Below, piece after piece: positions 1 through 11,500 of a stretch of DNA of 64,000 bases. The notes under the pieces are model-generated. The model was not told the DNA's origin. It saw nothing but the letters and a program-made list of their open reading frames with translations, and ran no database searches. A program made the position numbers and the translations under genes. The DNA is from Ixodes scapularis (lineage: Eukaryota; Arthropoda; Arachnida; Ixodida; Ixodidae): the NCBI RefSeq assembly GCF_016920785.2, contig NW_024609839.1:4862196-4926195 (forward strand). The letters are read 5' to 3'. Position 1 is the stretch's first letter. Each line of letters begins with the position of its first letter.

Positions 1-30
1 TAGCAAGGACGTCGGTCTCTTTAACTGTAT

Positions 31-246
31 TTAGCGATAAGAAAATTTCTTAACTTCGCACGTTATCTGTTGAAGGTGGGGGACAGCGCGCAACACTCTC
101 GTTATCTTTCTCATCACCAAGTTAACGAGAGTATTCGAGAGTATGGCTCCTTGAGGCGCTCCGCGGACGTTGCTGGAAGTGCGACGTTGCTTGACGCCCG
201 AGCTGATCTCGAAGGTGCGATTCCTGAGGAACTGAGGTTCTTTCAC
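31..246 (-). pseudogene. Non-LTR retrotransposon reverse transcriptase fragment
   Basis: The minus-strand frame contains a reverse-transcriptase palm block, RGAPQGAILSNTLVNLVM, of the RGxPQGxxLSPxLFNLxM type found in I/R1-like LINEs. It runs into a stop at its 3' end. No finger domain, YADD box or RNase H follows in the window, so this is a truncated relic. It may belong to the same family as the I-type element at 33-44 kb, but the overlap is too short to decide. Confidence 0.55.
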
Positions 247-423
247 TATTCAGCACCTCTTATGGGACTGCACCGGCTTACAGGAAAAAAGAGCCGAGTA
301 CCTAACCCATGCATTCAAAATCTGCAGGACTGGGTCACCCCAAAAAACGGCGCTCATACTAAAGAGACGCTACTCTCATTATGGAAGTTTGCGCGCTCGA
401 CCGGCATTGGCCGCAGAATGTGA

Positions 424-1982
424 ACTTGTGCACGTCCTTAGCCCCCTTCTCTACTGAGGCCATAGCGCCATCCCTTCTATAATAAAAAAATATCATAATC
501 ATTTACATAGCGTAAGTAACTTTGGCGCGCTGGGTTGTTTCTTATGCCTAGCGGTCTACCGGGCTTGGCAGCAGGAAGCAGCTATCGTAGTCGTCGTAGC
601 AAGCTAGCCGCGCTTAGCAAGCTGCGTGCGTGTTACCTGCTATTGGACCATCGACCGCCTTCAAGTTTGTCAGAGTCATGGAGGATATAGCTCGCGCCTA
701 CCTTTGGACACGGTGTCGTAGTGACAGAAGCGGGCCGTCGGCGGGCGGGCGGCAGGCGTACACTCTTAGAAAAAAGGGGACCAAAAGGAGGTAACAGACC
801 ACCTTTACCACCCTCCTCCCGGCCAGGGGGGAAGCGCTCCGCTTGTTACCTCCTCAGGCGCAGCGGACACTAGGAATGCGGTGCTACAAGGTGAAGTTCG
901 CCTCGAAGGGGCACCAAAGAGGTAAATATTACCTCCCAGAGGGTGCACGTGTTCGAGCACTGCCAAAGCCTGGGCGCTGCGATTGGCTGTGGAAAGGCGC
1001 AAACCAGTTCGCTAATTGGTCTCCTCGTATGACACGTCATTCTTCGCGCATGCGTGGGAGAGCTCTCGCCCGGCCAACCGGGAGCGTCGGCGCCACAGGT
1101 CGGCGCCTTCCCCGTCGACGCTCCCGGTCATAACGGCATAACGGTCTTTCTTCTCGAACGTTCGACGGAGGCGTCCCTGCGCAGGAACGTTCCTTATTGT
1201 TCTGTTCGGCTCAGTCTCTTCTTACGAGGTCACTGAGAGCACTGCATTGACTTCATTCGAAGATCCAAGTCGTGTGCGCCGTATGCAGGTAAGGAAATAT
1301 TCTGCGCGGGCGGCAGTTGGCGTCGGTTATGACCGCCCGGGAAGGCGACCTCCGTCTTCCTTAGACAAAGGCTTGGCGGACATGTTGGCACGTTTGAAGG
1401 CGTCGAGCGTTCGATAAAATTAGTGTGTGGCGCGAACGCAGACACGGTTTAGACCATCGAAATTCATAAAGAGCAAGAACAGAAATGACAGTCGCTTGCA
1501 CTAGCGCATATTTAGAATGTTGACATTCGCTAACCAGTGGCGTAACCAGCAGTTTTTCCCGGTGTATGTGTGTGCGGGTGGAGGAAGGGGAGAGCGGCGG
1601 TTCGGCGAGCCGGGCGACAAGGCGCCTTTTGTTACGGGGGTCGCCTAGGTTTAAGGCGTGAGGGGGTAGGAGGTTTTCTCTTTTGAGGGCCGTTGGTGTG
1701 TCGCGTCGGACGTTAAATTGAGGATCTGATCAAAATATTTGAAAATCTCATAAGGTGGTTGGTGTCTTTTTTTTTCGCAGAGCAGTAGTCGGCATTCATT
1801 GGCGGCACCGGCCAACAGGCGCGATTAATTCTCAACGTCGTTGATATTTGTAAAATTCAGTATTGAACACTGACTTTTAATAGCAACGTTTTTGTTTGTT
1901 TGTTTTTAATTTAACGAGGTTTAATAAATAGTTTCGCAAAATGTCACGTTATGAAATACCGAATATAAATGTTTGAGCTAAT
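424..1982. other. Gene-free stretch with short decayed repeats
   Basis: No credible coding exon is visible. Around 759-800 the sequence ACACTCTTAGAAAAAAGGGG is followed by AAAAGGAGGTAAC, matching the ends and internal motif of the decayed element at 32.6-32.9 kb, so a relic of that family sits here. The rest is unassigned, G+C-rich up to about 1.4 kb and then A+T-rich. Confidence 0.4.
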
Positions 1983-3857
1983 TGTTCGTGGGCTTCACAA
2001 ACATTAATAGTAGTATATTACGGAATGAGGTCATGAAGGTGCTACCGGCAGCGAGACTAGCAATTATATTGTCTTGGCATTTTCTTTGCGTGTGATCAGG
2101 CATTTCTAAAACATCATTCAGTAGGCGAGTTAGATATAACTCAAGTTTGCATTATTTGAAGTTGATTGAATATATTTCTTTCGTCCTGCGGCAACGTTGT
2201 AGGGTCATTTCGTCGAGGGTACTGGATGCCTGCTACCTTGGACTCGTTTCGTGACAGTTCTTAACACTGTTAACTGCAGGTAAGCGTAGTTCGATATTTT
2301 ATTCTGATTTTTTGTTCCAATTTATGCACTTGAAATGGGGCTCTTGATCTTTATGTTTATTTTGTGTGTGTGCTGTTTGTTCCTTTCCGAGAGAAAATTG
2401 AGGGTATTTGTAGTAAATAAATTAGAGTAAGACACACAAGGCGCTTGAGCGCGTCTCTTTCGGTGTTCTTTTTTGTGTTTTCGTCCTTGTGCGCTGTTCT
2501 TCTCATGTCTAAATAAAACATACATTCAATTTTAATCAGGCAAATCACTTCGGCAAAAATATTTACATATCTGCCGAAGTTCGACATTCGGCAATTAGAA
2601 ATTATTCGTGCGCTCCGCAATCATTAAAAGTAGTATATTATGGAATAAGGTCATTAAGTTGTTGCCGGCAGAGAGACTAACAATTATAATGTCGTCATGA
2701 CTTTTTTTTTTTTTGCGTGTGATTAGGCTTCTTTAAAAGTCTAATCTTTCAGTAGGCGCGTTAGGTATGGCTCAAGTTTGCATTATTTGAAGTTGATTGA
2801 ATATATTTCTTTCGTCCTGCGGCAACGTTAAGTGCAGGGTGATTTCGTCGAGGTTACTGGATGCCTGCTACCTTGGACAAATCCCGTGACAGTTCTTAAT
2901 ACTGCTTACTGCAGGCAAGCGTTGTTCGATATTTCATTTTGATTTCCTTGTTCCCATTTGTGCACTTGAAATGGGGTTCTTGATCTTTATGTTTATTTTG
3001 TGTGTGTGCTGTTTTTTTCATTTCTGAGAGAAAATTGAGGATATACTTCGAGTAAATAAATTAGCGTAAGACACACAAGGCGCTTGAGTGCGTCTTTTTC
3101 GGTGTTCTTTTTTGTGTTTTCGTCCTTGTGTGCTGTTCTTCTCATGTCTAAATAAAACATACATCGAATTTTAATCAGGCAAATCCCTTCGGCAACAAAA
3201 TTTACATATTTGTCGAAGTTCAACATTCGGCAGTTAGAAATTATTCGTGCGCTTCGCGAAAATTAATAGTAGTATATTACTAAGTAAGGTCATTAAGTTA
3301 TTGTCGGCAGAGAGACTAGAAAGTATATTGTTGTCTTGGCATTTTTCTTTTTTGCGTCTGATCAGGCATTTTTGAAAGCTGATCATTCAGTGGGCGAGTC
3401 AGATGGCTCAAGTTTGCATTATCTGAAGTTGATTGAATATATTTCTTTGCTACTGCGTCAACGTTGTAGGGTGATTTCGTCGAGGGTACTGGATGCCTGC
3501 TACCTTGGACGCAACTGCAGGTAAGCGTAGTCAGATATATTATTTTGATGTTCTTGTTCGCATTTAGGCACTTGAAATGAGGTTCTTGATTTTAATATTT
3601 TCTTTGTGTGTGTGTGATGTTCGTTCATTTTCCATAGAAAATTGAGAGTATACTTCGAGTAAATAAATTAGAGTAGGACACACAAGGCGCTTGAGCGTGT
3701 CTTTTTCGGTGTGTTCTTTTTGGGTGTGTTCTTTTTCTTTGTTTTCGTCCTTGTGTACTGTTCTTCTCATGTTTAAATAAAACATACATTCAATTTTAAT
3801 CTGGCAGAGCACTTCGGCAAAAATGTTTGCATATTTGCCGAAGTTCGGCAGTTAGAG
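1983..3857. repeat. Three tandem copies of a 620-640 bp repeat
   Basis: Three head-to-tail copies start near 1983, 2601 and 3240. Each begins with TTCGTG-G/C-GCTTC-like sequence followed by a GTAGTATATTA block, and each contains the same internal segment ending in a splice-donor-like CTGCAGGTAAGC (GCAAGC in copy 2). The copies have diverged by scattered substitutions and small indels, so the triplication is old. The short minus-strand reading frames that recur in each copy are by-products of the repetition. Whether the donor motif marks a real repeated untranslated exon cannot be told from sequence alone. Confidence 0.8.
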
Positions 3858-4345
3858 TTGGCGGTTATGTGGGTCTGCTGTGGTGCTGAGTAGCTAATGT
3901 TGTGTAGCGTTCTGTGGTGTACGTTCTTCCTCTGTCCTTGTCTTAAAGCGCTCTCATGTTTTTTCACGTACAATACCAACTCGCCCAACAATCAGCACTT
4001 GTATATACTAACCTGCTACAGTAGTTGTACCCCTTTGACTAAGATTTGTTAGTCTTATAAGTAAATCGGGGTGACAAATTTTAACATGACCGGCGAATAC
4101 AAAGTGCTTACTAATCTACGATTACCACCAGCCATGTGATACTTTTAGTCAGTGGTGGTTAGTCAACAGCTAAACTAGTCACGTCTGGTAAGTATGGTTG
4201 ATGCTTTATAATGCTAGAATCAGTGGCCCATCAAATGCTCAAAATGCGTCTTAGAAAAATCTAATATTTCTTCACAGTTTATTTAAATTGGGGATGATAT
4301 GTTTCAACTTCATATCACATGATTTCCACATTTTTTTGGTTCCAG

Positions 4346-4600
4346 GCAGGCGGTGCAATCTACCCGGTGGCTGTCAGCTCAAGCCTAAGTAATCCAGAGG
4401 CGCCCAGCGATGTGGCAGTGGAGGGAGACCTCGAAGCCGCGTCGCCTGCTGTGGCAGTCCTGGTTGCATTCTGCCTCTACTTCATCTTTGACTACACGTA
4501 TCATCACCAGTTCGGGCGCAGATTCATTACACTAGAGTACTTAATTGATCTGAAACACTCAAATGTGGAGTCTGGTGCAACGAATTGCTTTCGAACCTAA
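4346..4600 (+). CDS. Possible terminal coding exon, function unknown
   Basis: An open frame of 84 codons plus stop follows a good acceptor (TTTTTTTGGTTCCAG). The protein has an acidic, Ala/Val-rich stretch, then a hydrophobic segment (AVAVLVAFCLYFIFDY), then a charged tail. The acceptor, the open frame and the G+C-rich third positions against an A+T-rich background support an exon. No upstream exon could be joined to it. The 4601-4810 interval that follows holds nothing recognisable. Alternatives are a relic of a mobile-element gene or chance. Confidence 0.3.
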   Translation, partial: AGGAIYPVAVSSSLSNPEAPSDVAVEGDLEAASPAVAVLVAFCLYFIFDYTYHHQFGRRFITLEYLIDLKHSNVESGATNCFRT

Positions 4601-4810
4601 ACGAAATGCCAAAAAGTAGTTTCTCTTTTAATGCCTTTTTATGCGGGTTTAGGAATTTTTTATGTCACTTGTTTAATGCTTTTTTTTTTGTCTGACATAA
4701 GGCAGGATGGTTGATTCTGAGAGTTACAGAAGGTCAATGATATTGCTTTAGAGTCACATTTTTGTAATTTCCGAACTCACAGCTTTTTGCTTTGTGCAGC
4801 ATTGGCATAC

Positions 4811-5006
4811 TTAATTTATTTCAGTGTACTTCATACTTGGTGCCTCAAAGCATTCGAGGGTTGTGGTTCCATGTTCACACTGATTTGTGCTTGCAAGCTT
4901 TAAATACAGCTCATTAGCAGCAGGAGATACAAGCCCTTTCTTCTTTCCACATTGGAAGAGCAAATCCCGGAGTCTGCTTTCCTCTACTCCAGCGTTCATT
5001 CCACTA
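4811..5006 (-). CDS. Possible 3'-terminal host exon, minus strand
   Basis: Read on the minus strand, an acceptor (CCTATCCACAG) opens a frame containing GVEESRLRDLLFQCGKKKG and ending in a TAA that is part of an AATAAATTAA poly(A)-like stretch. The composition looks coding but no family is recognised. It lies 206 bp outside the left end of the 27-kb transposon. A second minus-strand open segment abuts the right end at 32179-32362, so the transposon may have entered an intron or exon of one host gene. Confidence 0.3.
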
Positions 5007-5211
5007 CTGTGGATAGGACGGGCATAGTGTACTGCTCTCCTCGAGTTGCGACGTACTAGTCATTGCTAGTCGTGTATTGGTGAAGCTTCGCTATTCCAAG
5101 CAGTGTTCCAAGCATTCACTGTTATTTTCTGGGTAGACACCGATTGTTTATGTACTTTTTGTGATAATTTTATTGACTGTCGCGAACTAGAGCCCCGAAA
5201 GTGTTGTTCCA

Positions 5212-5232
5212 CCCTATTGGAAAGACCAGTTT
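5212..5232 (+). repeat. Left terminal inverted repeat
   Basis: Twenty-one bases beginning CCCTATTGGAAAGACCAG are repeated exactly, inverted, at 32158-32178. Matching stops at base 22, which suits a short-TIR transposon and not an accidental long palindrome. The flanking CA pair occurs on both sides. Confidence 0.9.
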
Positions 5233-5478
5233 AAACTGGCAACCAGTTCAAACTGGTACCAGTTTCAAACTTGGATATTGCTCCAGTTTGACCAGTTTCA
5301 TACTGGTTGAACTGGTCACACTGGTCATGGTGGTTGAACTGGTCACACTGGTCATGGTGGTTGAACTGGTCACACTGGTCATACTGGTTGAACCGGTTGA
5401 ACTGGTCATGTTGGTTGAACGTGTCATGGTGGTTCAACTGGTCACATTAACTTGTCACGCTGGTACAACTAGTATGTA
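5220..5478. repeat. Left subterminal minisatellite of the transposon
   Basis: After the TIR come inverted ACCAGTTT/AAACTGGT pairs and then direct repeats of about 27 bp containing ACTGGTCACACTGGTCATGG and GGTTGA. The hexamer ACTGGT occurs more than ten times. Open frames across it (Gln/Asn/Asp-rich on one strand, Val/Leu-rich on the other) reflect the repeats and are not genes. Such arrays are the binding sites of element-encoded proteins in plant CACTA transposons. Confidence 0.85.
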
Positions 5479-5532
5479 CTTGCCGTTGAGTAAATAATTC
5501 CACTGTGAAACGGTATAAGGAATCACTGCCAT

Positions 5533-5538
5533 TTTATT
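5533..5538 (-). terminator. Poly(A) signal overlapping the BEN stop codon
   Basis: On the minus strand the AATAAA hexamer overlaps the TAA stop of the BEN gene, giving a minimal 3' UTR. Cleavage 10-30 bases downstream would fall just before the left subterminal array, so the transcript would end inside the transposon. Confidence 0.6.
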
Positions 5539-8500
5539 CTTTCGGAGCGACCCTCCTTCTGCCCTGCCTCGCAACATCAGGCAAGAAGTCTTTTAGGATG
5601 TCGCGGACTACCGTCTGGAGCTCCAGGATCGGGCGACGTTCAGGCTCTGGCTTCTTTGCCCTCTCATAGTACATCAGGCCACCTGGAGAAATTGTAAAGA
5701 TATCTGCGTTAAACAGCTGTGCAAGGAAGAAAAACTTTTTTTTTCTTTTTGTTATAATTTCGCAAACATAATATATATATAATTTAAAGGAACTGGAGGG
5801 CTTAATTCCCTGTAAATTTTTTGAAGCACTAGAAATGCACAACACAAAGACAGAATTTTTCTTTCTACCAATAGGTAAGCGCAATTCGAGAGCGACCATG
5901 CATGACAAGTATTGTCAAAATGTCATCGGTACATTCAGGTTGGTGTGGGCGTAACATCATTTGAAACTTACAAGTAGATCTATCAAGGTCAAAGCATATG
6001 GTTTTGAACTCTTAACTATATATATACATAGCATTGAAAAAAATTGCTTCTTTTTTAATGGATGAAATCTTAACGGTAATATGCCACGGAAGAATTAATA
6101 GGAACATTAAGATGAAGGACAGAACCCTTTTAAATTAACTCAGTGCAAGTCTACAAATCATATGGTAAACATTTTAACAAAAACATTCCACAAGTGGCTA
6201 CAGTGGCAATTATAAACCTAGGTTGGCAGTACCAAAACACCTGGCCAAAGACACCAATCAACTTAAATCCAGATTGTAAAACATCCATGACCATGTAACT
6301 AATAATTTTAAGAGCTGATTTACAGGGAATATGTCTCCGTCTATTCCTGGAAATGTGTCCATCCATTCCCGAATACAGAGATTTAAAGGGCCTCTCCAAT
6401 AGGTTTTTGACTGGTCTGAAACTTGTGCCGAGAGTGACCGCAGGCAACGCAATAACACTGAGAAACTACCGTATTTACTCGAATCTAACTAAGGTCCAAA
6501 AATCGCATGTGCGCTACAAACGAGTGCGACCAAAACTGCGCTACCATATCGCCATCGATATTCCAAAATAGCCGCCCATTACGCGCTAAGAAGCTGCGTA
6601 GCCAGCTCCTGTGTTTCTTTCATATCAGCGTGGAAGTTCCCACTGCAAAGACCCACCATGATGCTGGATTCAAAAGAAAAGGGATATTGTACGCAGAGAG
6701 CGATGGAAATTGGGCCGCATCACGTGCGATGGGTGAAAGATGCATGGTGCACGATCCCGTCTGCCATGGTTATCAAGGCCTTCAAGAAGTGCGGAATTCC
6801 TAACGCTATGGACGGCACCGAAGATGAAACGCTTTGGGCCGTTGACAGCGATAAGGAGTTGTCCGACAACAATGACGAGTGATGCGTACTGTCCCACGAG
6901 CGCTGCACCAGACCGTCGCCATGATGACGACCTTGCCGGCGAGAGACAGCGCCGTTCATTTCATCGCAAGATTGAAGCATTCGGAATAAACCTTTGTTCC
7001 AAGTGAGAAAAAGTTTAATTTCTGTATTTAACCTACAAAATCTGGCGCGCGTAACAATCGAAGTCATGGCGTTTTTTCTTTTTTCGGACCTCGAGAAAAG
7101 GGTACACGTTACAATCGAGGGCGCGTTATATTCGAGTATATACGGTAACCGCTTTGCAAAATAAAAATTATTCGGGACACTATAAGCAAACAAAATTTGC
7201 AGAAGTGGGCCACTGCGTGACGTAAATGGAGATGCCAATGGTAGGCGCAAAACACGCAGCGGCTCCTCCGCTGACGGATCCACATCGTCGCTCTATAGTG
7301 ACTCTAGCGTCAGCTATCCTTGATACAGTGGTGCCTTGTGTTTCTTTGCCGCGGAGCCGCTGGGCGGTGGGCGTGCCGCCTCTCAGAGCCGCGTACGCAT
7401 CGCCGGCGCTCAGCTCGCCTCTCAGTGCTTGCATCCGTGCATCGTCCCTTCATCGTCGCCCCCCCCCCCCCCCCCCGCATGCCGCAACAACCGGGGTCCC
7501 CACTCACTGAGTCGAGTTTCGTAAAAGTGCATGAGAAGAGAGAGCACGTGTGTACAATGCGTCGTCTGCTAGTTTGGTTTCAGTTTCCGCGACATGAATG
7601 CCGTAGGGCGGCTCACATGTCGCAAAGAGCTTGTTTTTGTTGTTTTTGGGCTTTATTAAAGTACATTTAGTTTTTTCCTTAGTCTTAGAGCTCAATAAAA
7701 ACAACTTTTATAAATATTTATGAGGTAAGAACATTCACACTTATTATTCCGTGCTCAGGAACAAACTATTGGTGGACCTGGCCAATCGGGAAGCCAGCTC
7801 CGTTAAAGTCATCTGCCACGCACGTTTAGCACCACACTGCGCCCACCATCGATACAACCATTCCGCACCTTGTCAAATGAAAATATGATGCACCATTCTT
7901 TTGCAGTTTTGTCTTTGTTCCCCAAATCCCCCGAACCACAGAAAAGGCAGGGAGCGCAAAAAAAAAGCAGAAACATAATTATATTGTTGGAGGGGCCCTT
8001 TAAGCAAAAACAAAAAGCAGAGGGATTGCATTTGCAAAGCTTTCACAAAACATAATGCAGCATGCATGGCCAAGATGGCAGCACATTTAGCTCTTGGGCA
8101 GAGGCCCAATATTGGGCACCGGTAGTTCTTTTTATCCTCTGGTTGTCTGGAATGTCCCAGCTAAATATAACCACGAAAGCTTGTTTTTTCTATTCTAGGA
8201 AATGTTCTTGGCTGTCGAATGTGTGTAAAAGGAAGCACATGGTGGCTGCAGGCAGATAGTCTTGGGTTATGGTAAGGTCTTACCAGTCACGCTGACATCG
8301 ACACCGCCAACGCTAGTCGCCACCAATTTTATTTTGTTTGTGAGCACAAGTTCATTTATTAAATATTTAGTTGTCTAATACTTCAACCTTATTATTCCTG
8401 TTAGTTTTCCAAGTGAACCTCAATAAATTTATGGTTTTCCAAATAGTTTAAATTTAAAAAAGACTTGAAAAAGGACAGCACATCACTCAACTCATTGTTT

Positions 8501-11500
8501 TTAAGACATTTACCAACTCTATCAACTTTCTGCATTATTACATTATTTGTTGAAGGTTGACCCCTTTTCATTCTAGTATATTTTGACACTCTATGCACTT
8601 ACTTGCAAGGGCCATCATCTTTGCAGGTGTCACCGGCAGCTTCCCTTTCGCGCCCTCTTTCAGAAAGCGCCGGCTCGGCTCTCCGGTCACGCTGCGAGCG
8701 CAGAGCTCAGCAGTAGAGTAGATCATCCGGGAAAGGTCCTTTACGAAGCGTTGCTCCGGTAGCTTCGATACCAAATCATCAAGCTTAAGCTTGGTGACTT
8801 TTAGTCCACTGCCAAGGTGAACCTGCATTCAATAAGAATTTCCTTGTGAACACTATAATCTACTAATCTGGAAAACATTCCATCTAGTAGACTACCACAG
8901 TTTGGCAAAACAGTGAGTCTTAGTCACATTATCAAACCCAACGTTGAACTTCATAATGATACTGCCATATAACAAGATCATGTGCCGTTGCGGGTTAAGT
9001 GCACACGCCATTTTATTGTCACGAGTTTGCTTGGCCCTAAGTTTTAAAGAAAAGAGCCGAAACAAAGTTTTCCCGATATTCAAATAATGACAATAACTGA
9101 CCCGCCTGCATGTTTATGTTTAAGAAATACAATGAATGCAAATAAATTCCAGGAGTATTAAGGGCACTGAAATTCTTTTTTCAAGGGTATTAGGTCTTCA
9201 AGGGGCTGTGCAAACTCTACGTGGATGTTGACAGCACGGTGGTGGTGTGCGGTGCTCCAACAAACGAAGACTTCGTGGTGTTGGTAGGTAGCAAAGAACC
9301 CACCGTGGACGCCGAGAATGAGAAAATCAATGAGGAAGAAGCCTTACACTACTTTTGAATGGGAAACCAGAGTCCTTAATAATGCTTTTGGTCATGAAAC
9401 TTCCACCAAAGTTTGATACAGGAACAGAAGCTCCTGTCGAAAGTAAGGACAAACCACCTATACTCTTGCTATCCTCCGTTTGCTTGACAATTTCTTGCAT
9501 ACGAGAATACTTTAAACATACCTTCACTAAAATGCCAAGCTTTAAGAGAGGAACCAGCGCTGTTGACGCGGAGATGCCTCTTTGAAGGTGTAATTGTGGA
9601 CGTTTACGTATACTGACAAAAAAACCTGTGACCGAGAAAAAAAAAAGCAAGCGGACTGTTTTTTAGGGTGCTACTTGCCTATTTGGATCTAAGAACAGCA
9701 AGCTCACTGAAAATCTACTGCACAATTTCAAACTTCATTACGGGACTCGAGCGGCAGCTCTCGTGCTGAAAGACTGTGTTCAGGTCGGCCGTGCTGCGCG
9801 TATTCTGCTCGCGTGTCTTCTTGCTCTTCCTCTGGACTGCAGGTTTACCCATATGCTTTAACAAATGCAGCAGTTACGAATGAAAATGCCACTCATGCCT
9901 GGTCATGCAGTGCGCGACTACGCACACACGACCCGCAAACTCACGCTTATCTTCGCGCAAAGTCTCCAGTGCGCGACTACGCACACGCAACCCACAATTT
10001 CACACTTGCCTTTGCACAAAGTACTTGAATCGGCAGCATGATGCTCATTCTTCGTGACTGTGCTTAAAATTAAGGTCTCAGATAATCCAGTATCGTTTAA
10101 ACCCTGGCATTCTAACCTCGCATTTGAAAGCTGGAAATCTGTTGACATGCCGAAAAAAAAAATGGCTGTGAAGCTTACTGGCAGTTTCTGTTCCAGTCGA
10201 TTTAGAGACGCTGTCACCTAATATGTTAAAACTTTCTAATCATGGAGCCCGATTTTGGTCAGTGGTGAGAGCACGATCTCAGCCGGATCGGGGTTCGTCT
10301 GCTACAAAAGAGGCGCGGTTCGTCTGTCACGAGGTGTCATTTGCTGACGGAACCGAGACGCCACTTGCTCGCAGATACTAGCTAGCAGGTGGTGAGATTA
10401 TAGAGGAGATTGAAAACAAAGTTAAATTGGAAACCTCCGCTATTTCCTGAAGGACGCAATCGACAACCTGTGCATCGTTTAGAAATTTGGATACGTTCTC
10501 CTGTCGTACGTAACCCAACATCCACCCGAGAATAATTAAGAATTTGAAATGAACACCTACCTGGCATACGAGAGCTTTCATAATCCTAAGTAGGTCAGAA
10601 GTCCTCACCTATTTACGGAAGAGGAAAGCTCTCGCATGCGAGGTAGGTGCTTGTTTCTAATTCTTATTGATTCACCAGCGGATGTCAGGTTATGTACGAC
10701 AGGAGAACGAATGGAATTCGCATTTCAAAATGAAGCACAGGTCATCAACTGCGCCCTTCAGGAAATAGTAGATGTTCTCAGTTTAACTTTTTTTCCCGAC
10801 CTCTCCACCCGCCCGTGGGACATAATTAGTACCATACGGCCCACAATGGCGTCGATGCCTTATAGCAGACAAACCACACTTTTCCCTTGCGCTACCGGAC
10901 GACGTGTCTGCTAACAGTATTTTAGCATCCCTCAGCGAGAGCAGACTCTGACTTTTCTCCCACCCGTGACAAAAATCAGTCCCCTGGGCCGGTTTGCTCA
11001 TCTTGCAGCTGTGGCAAAGAGGGATTTTTATGTCACGTGACCAGCTCCTTGGGGACATGGAACTATGTAGCACCCTATGCCCCTGCCTAATGGTACAGAA
11101 ATGCGTGTCGCTTCGAGCACAAAAGTTTGACTTTGCTCGCAGAAACTGACCGCAGAGGCTTGCAATTCGAGTCTAATTAACCACACCCTTAAACTTTAAA
11201 AGCGGCAGGTAAAGTTACAGCCGGAAAAGGTCAATCTGCACCAAAATAAAAGATAAATCACGCAAGACAAAAGCAGTGGTGTTATACATATACGTCTGCG
11301 CCAGCTGCGCAAGTTCTGCCGTCTTGCGTGGCGGACTGGTAACGGTGTTGAGTCTTGTCATCGCTGCGTGAAAGTTTTGGGTTCAAATCGCGCCAACACT
11401 AAACACCTTTTTTTTCAGATTTATATTTTACGCATGTCTTGCTTTTTTACCACTTGCACGACTGTGCCACAGACTTTTTATTGTTTGAATCACCTGTTAA

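Larger units (their letters stand above)
6382..8002. mobile_element. TTTAAAGGGCC-ended inverted-repeat element with nested pogo MITE
   Basis: The left end TTTAAAGGGCCTCTCCAATAG at 6382 is matched in inverse by TTGGAGGGGCCCTTTA at 7986-8001. Related copies occur at 15693 and 17163-18167, sharing GACTGGTCTGAAACTTGTGC after the left end and a poly(C)-containing interior. No transposase frame is seen, so it is non-autonomous. It was itself hit by the element at 6467-7147. Confidence 0.65.

Noticed and set aside
843..1236. G+C-rich plus-strand frames of 60-96 codons
   Set aside because: No splice sites, no motif, Arg-rich low-complexity translation; openness is expected from base composition.
5201..5497. 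Val/Leu-rich and Asn/Gln/Asp-rich frames at the left end
   Set aside because: Products of the left subterminal repeats, overlapping the TIR on opposite strands.
6382..6425. CCAATAG plus GACTGGTCT in the TTTAAAGGGCC elements, similar to words in the 27-kb element's TIR
   Set aside because: The order and spacing differ and the true ends of those elements are TTTAAAGGGCC, so shared origin with the large transposon is not supported.
7226..7670. Several overlapping Pro/Arg-rich frames around a poly(C) run
   Set aside because: They open on both strands, are not kept in the related MITE copies at 15.9 and 17.4 kb, and reflect the G+C-rich interior of the element.
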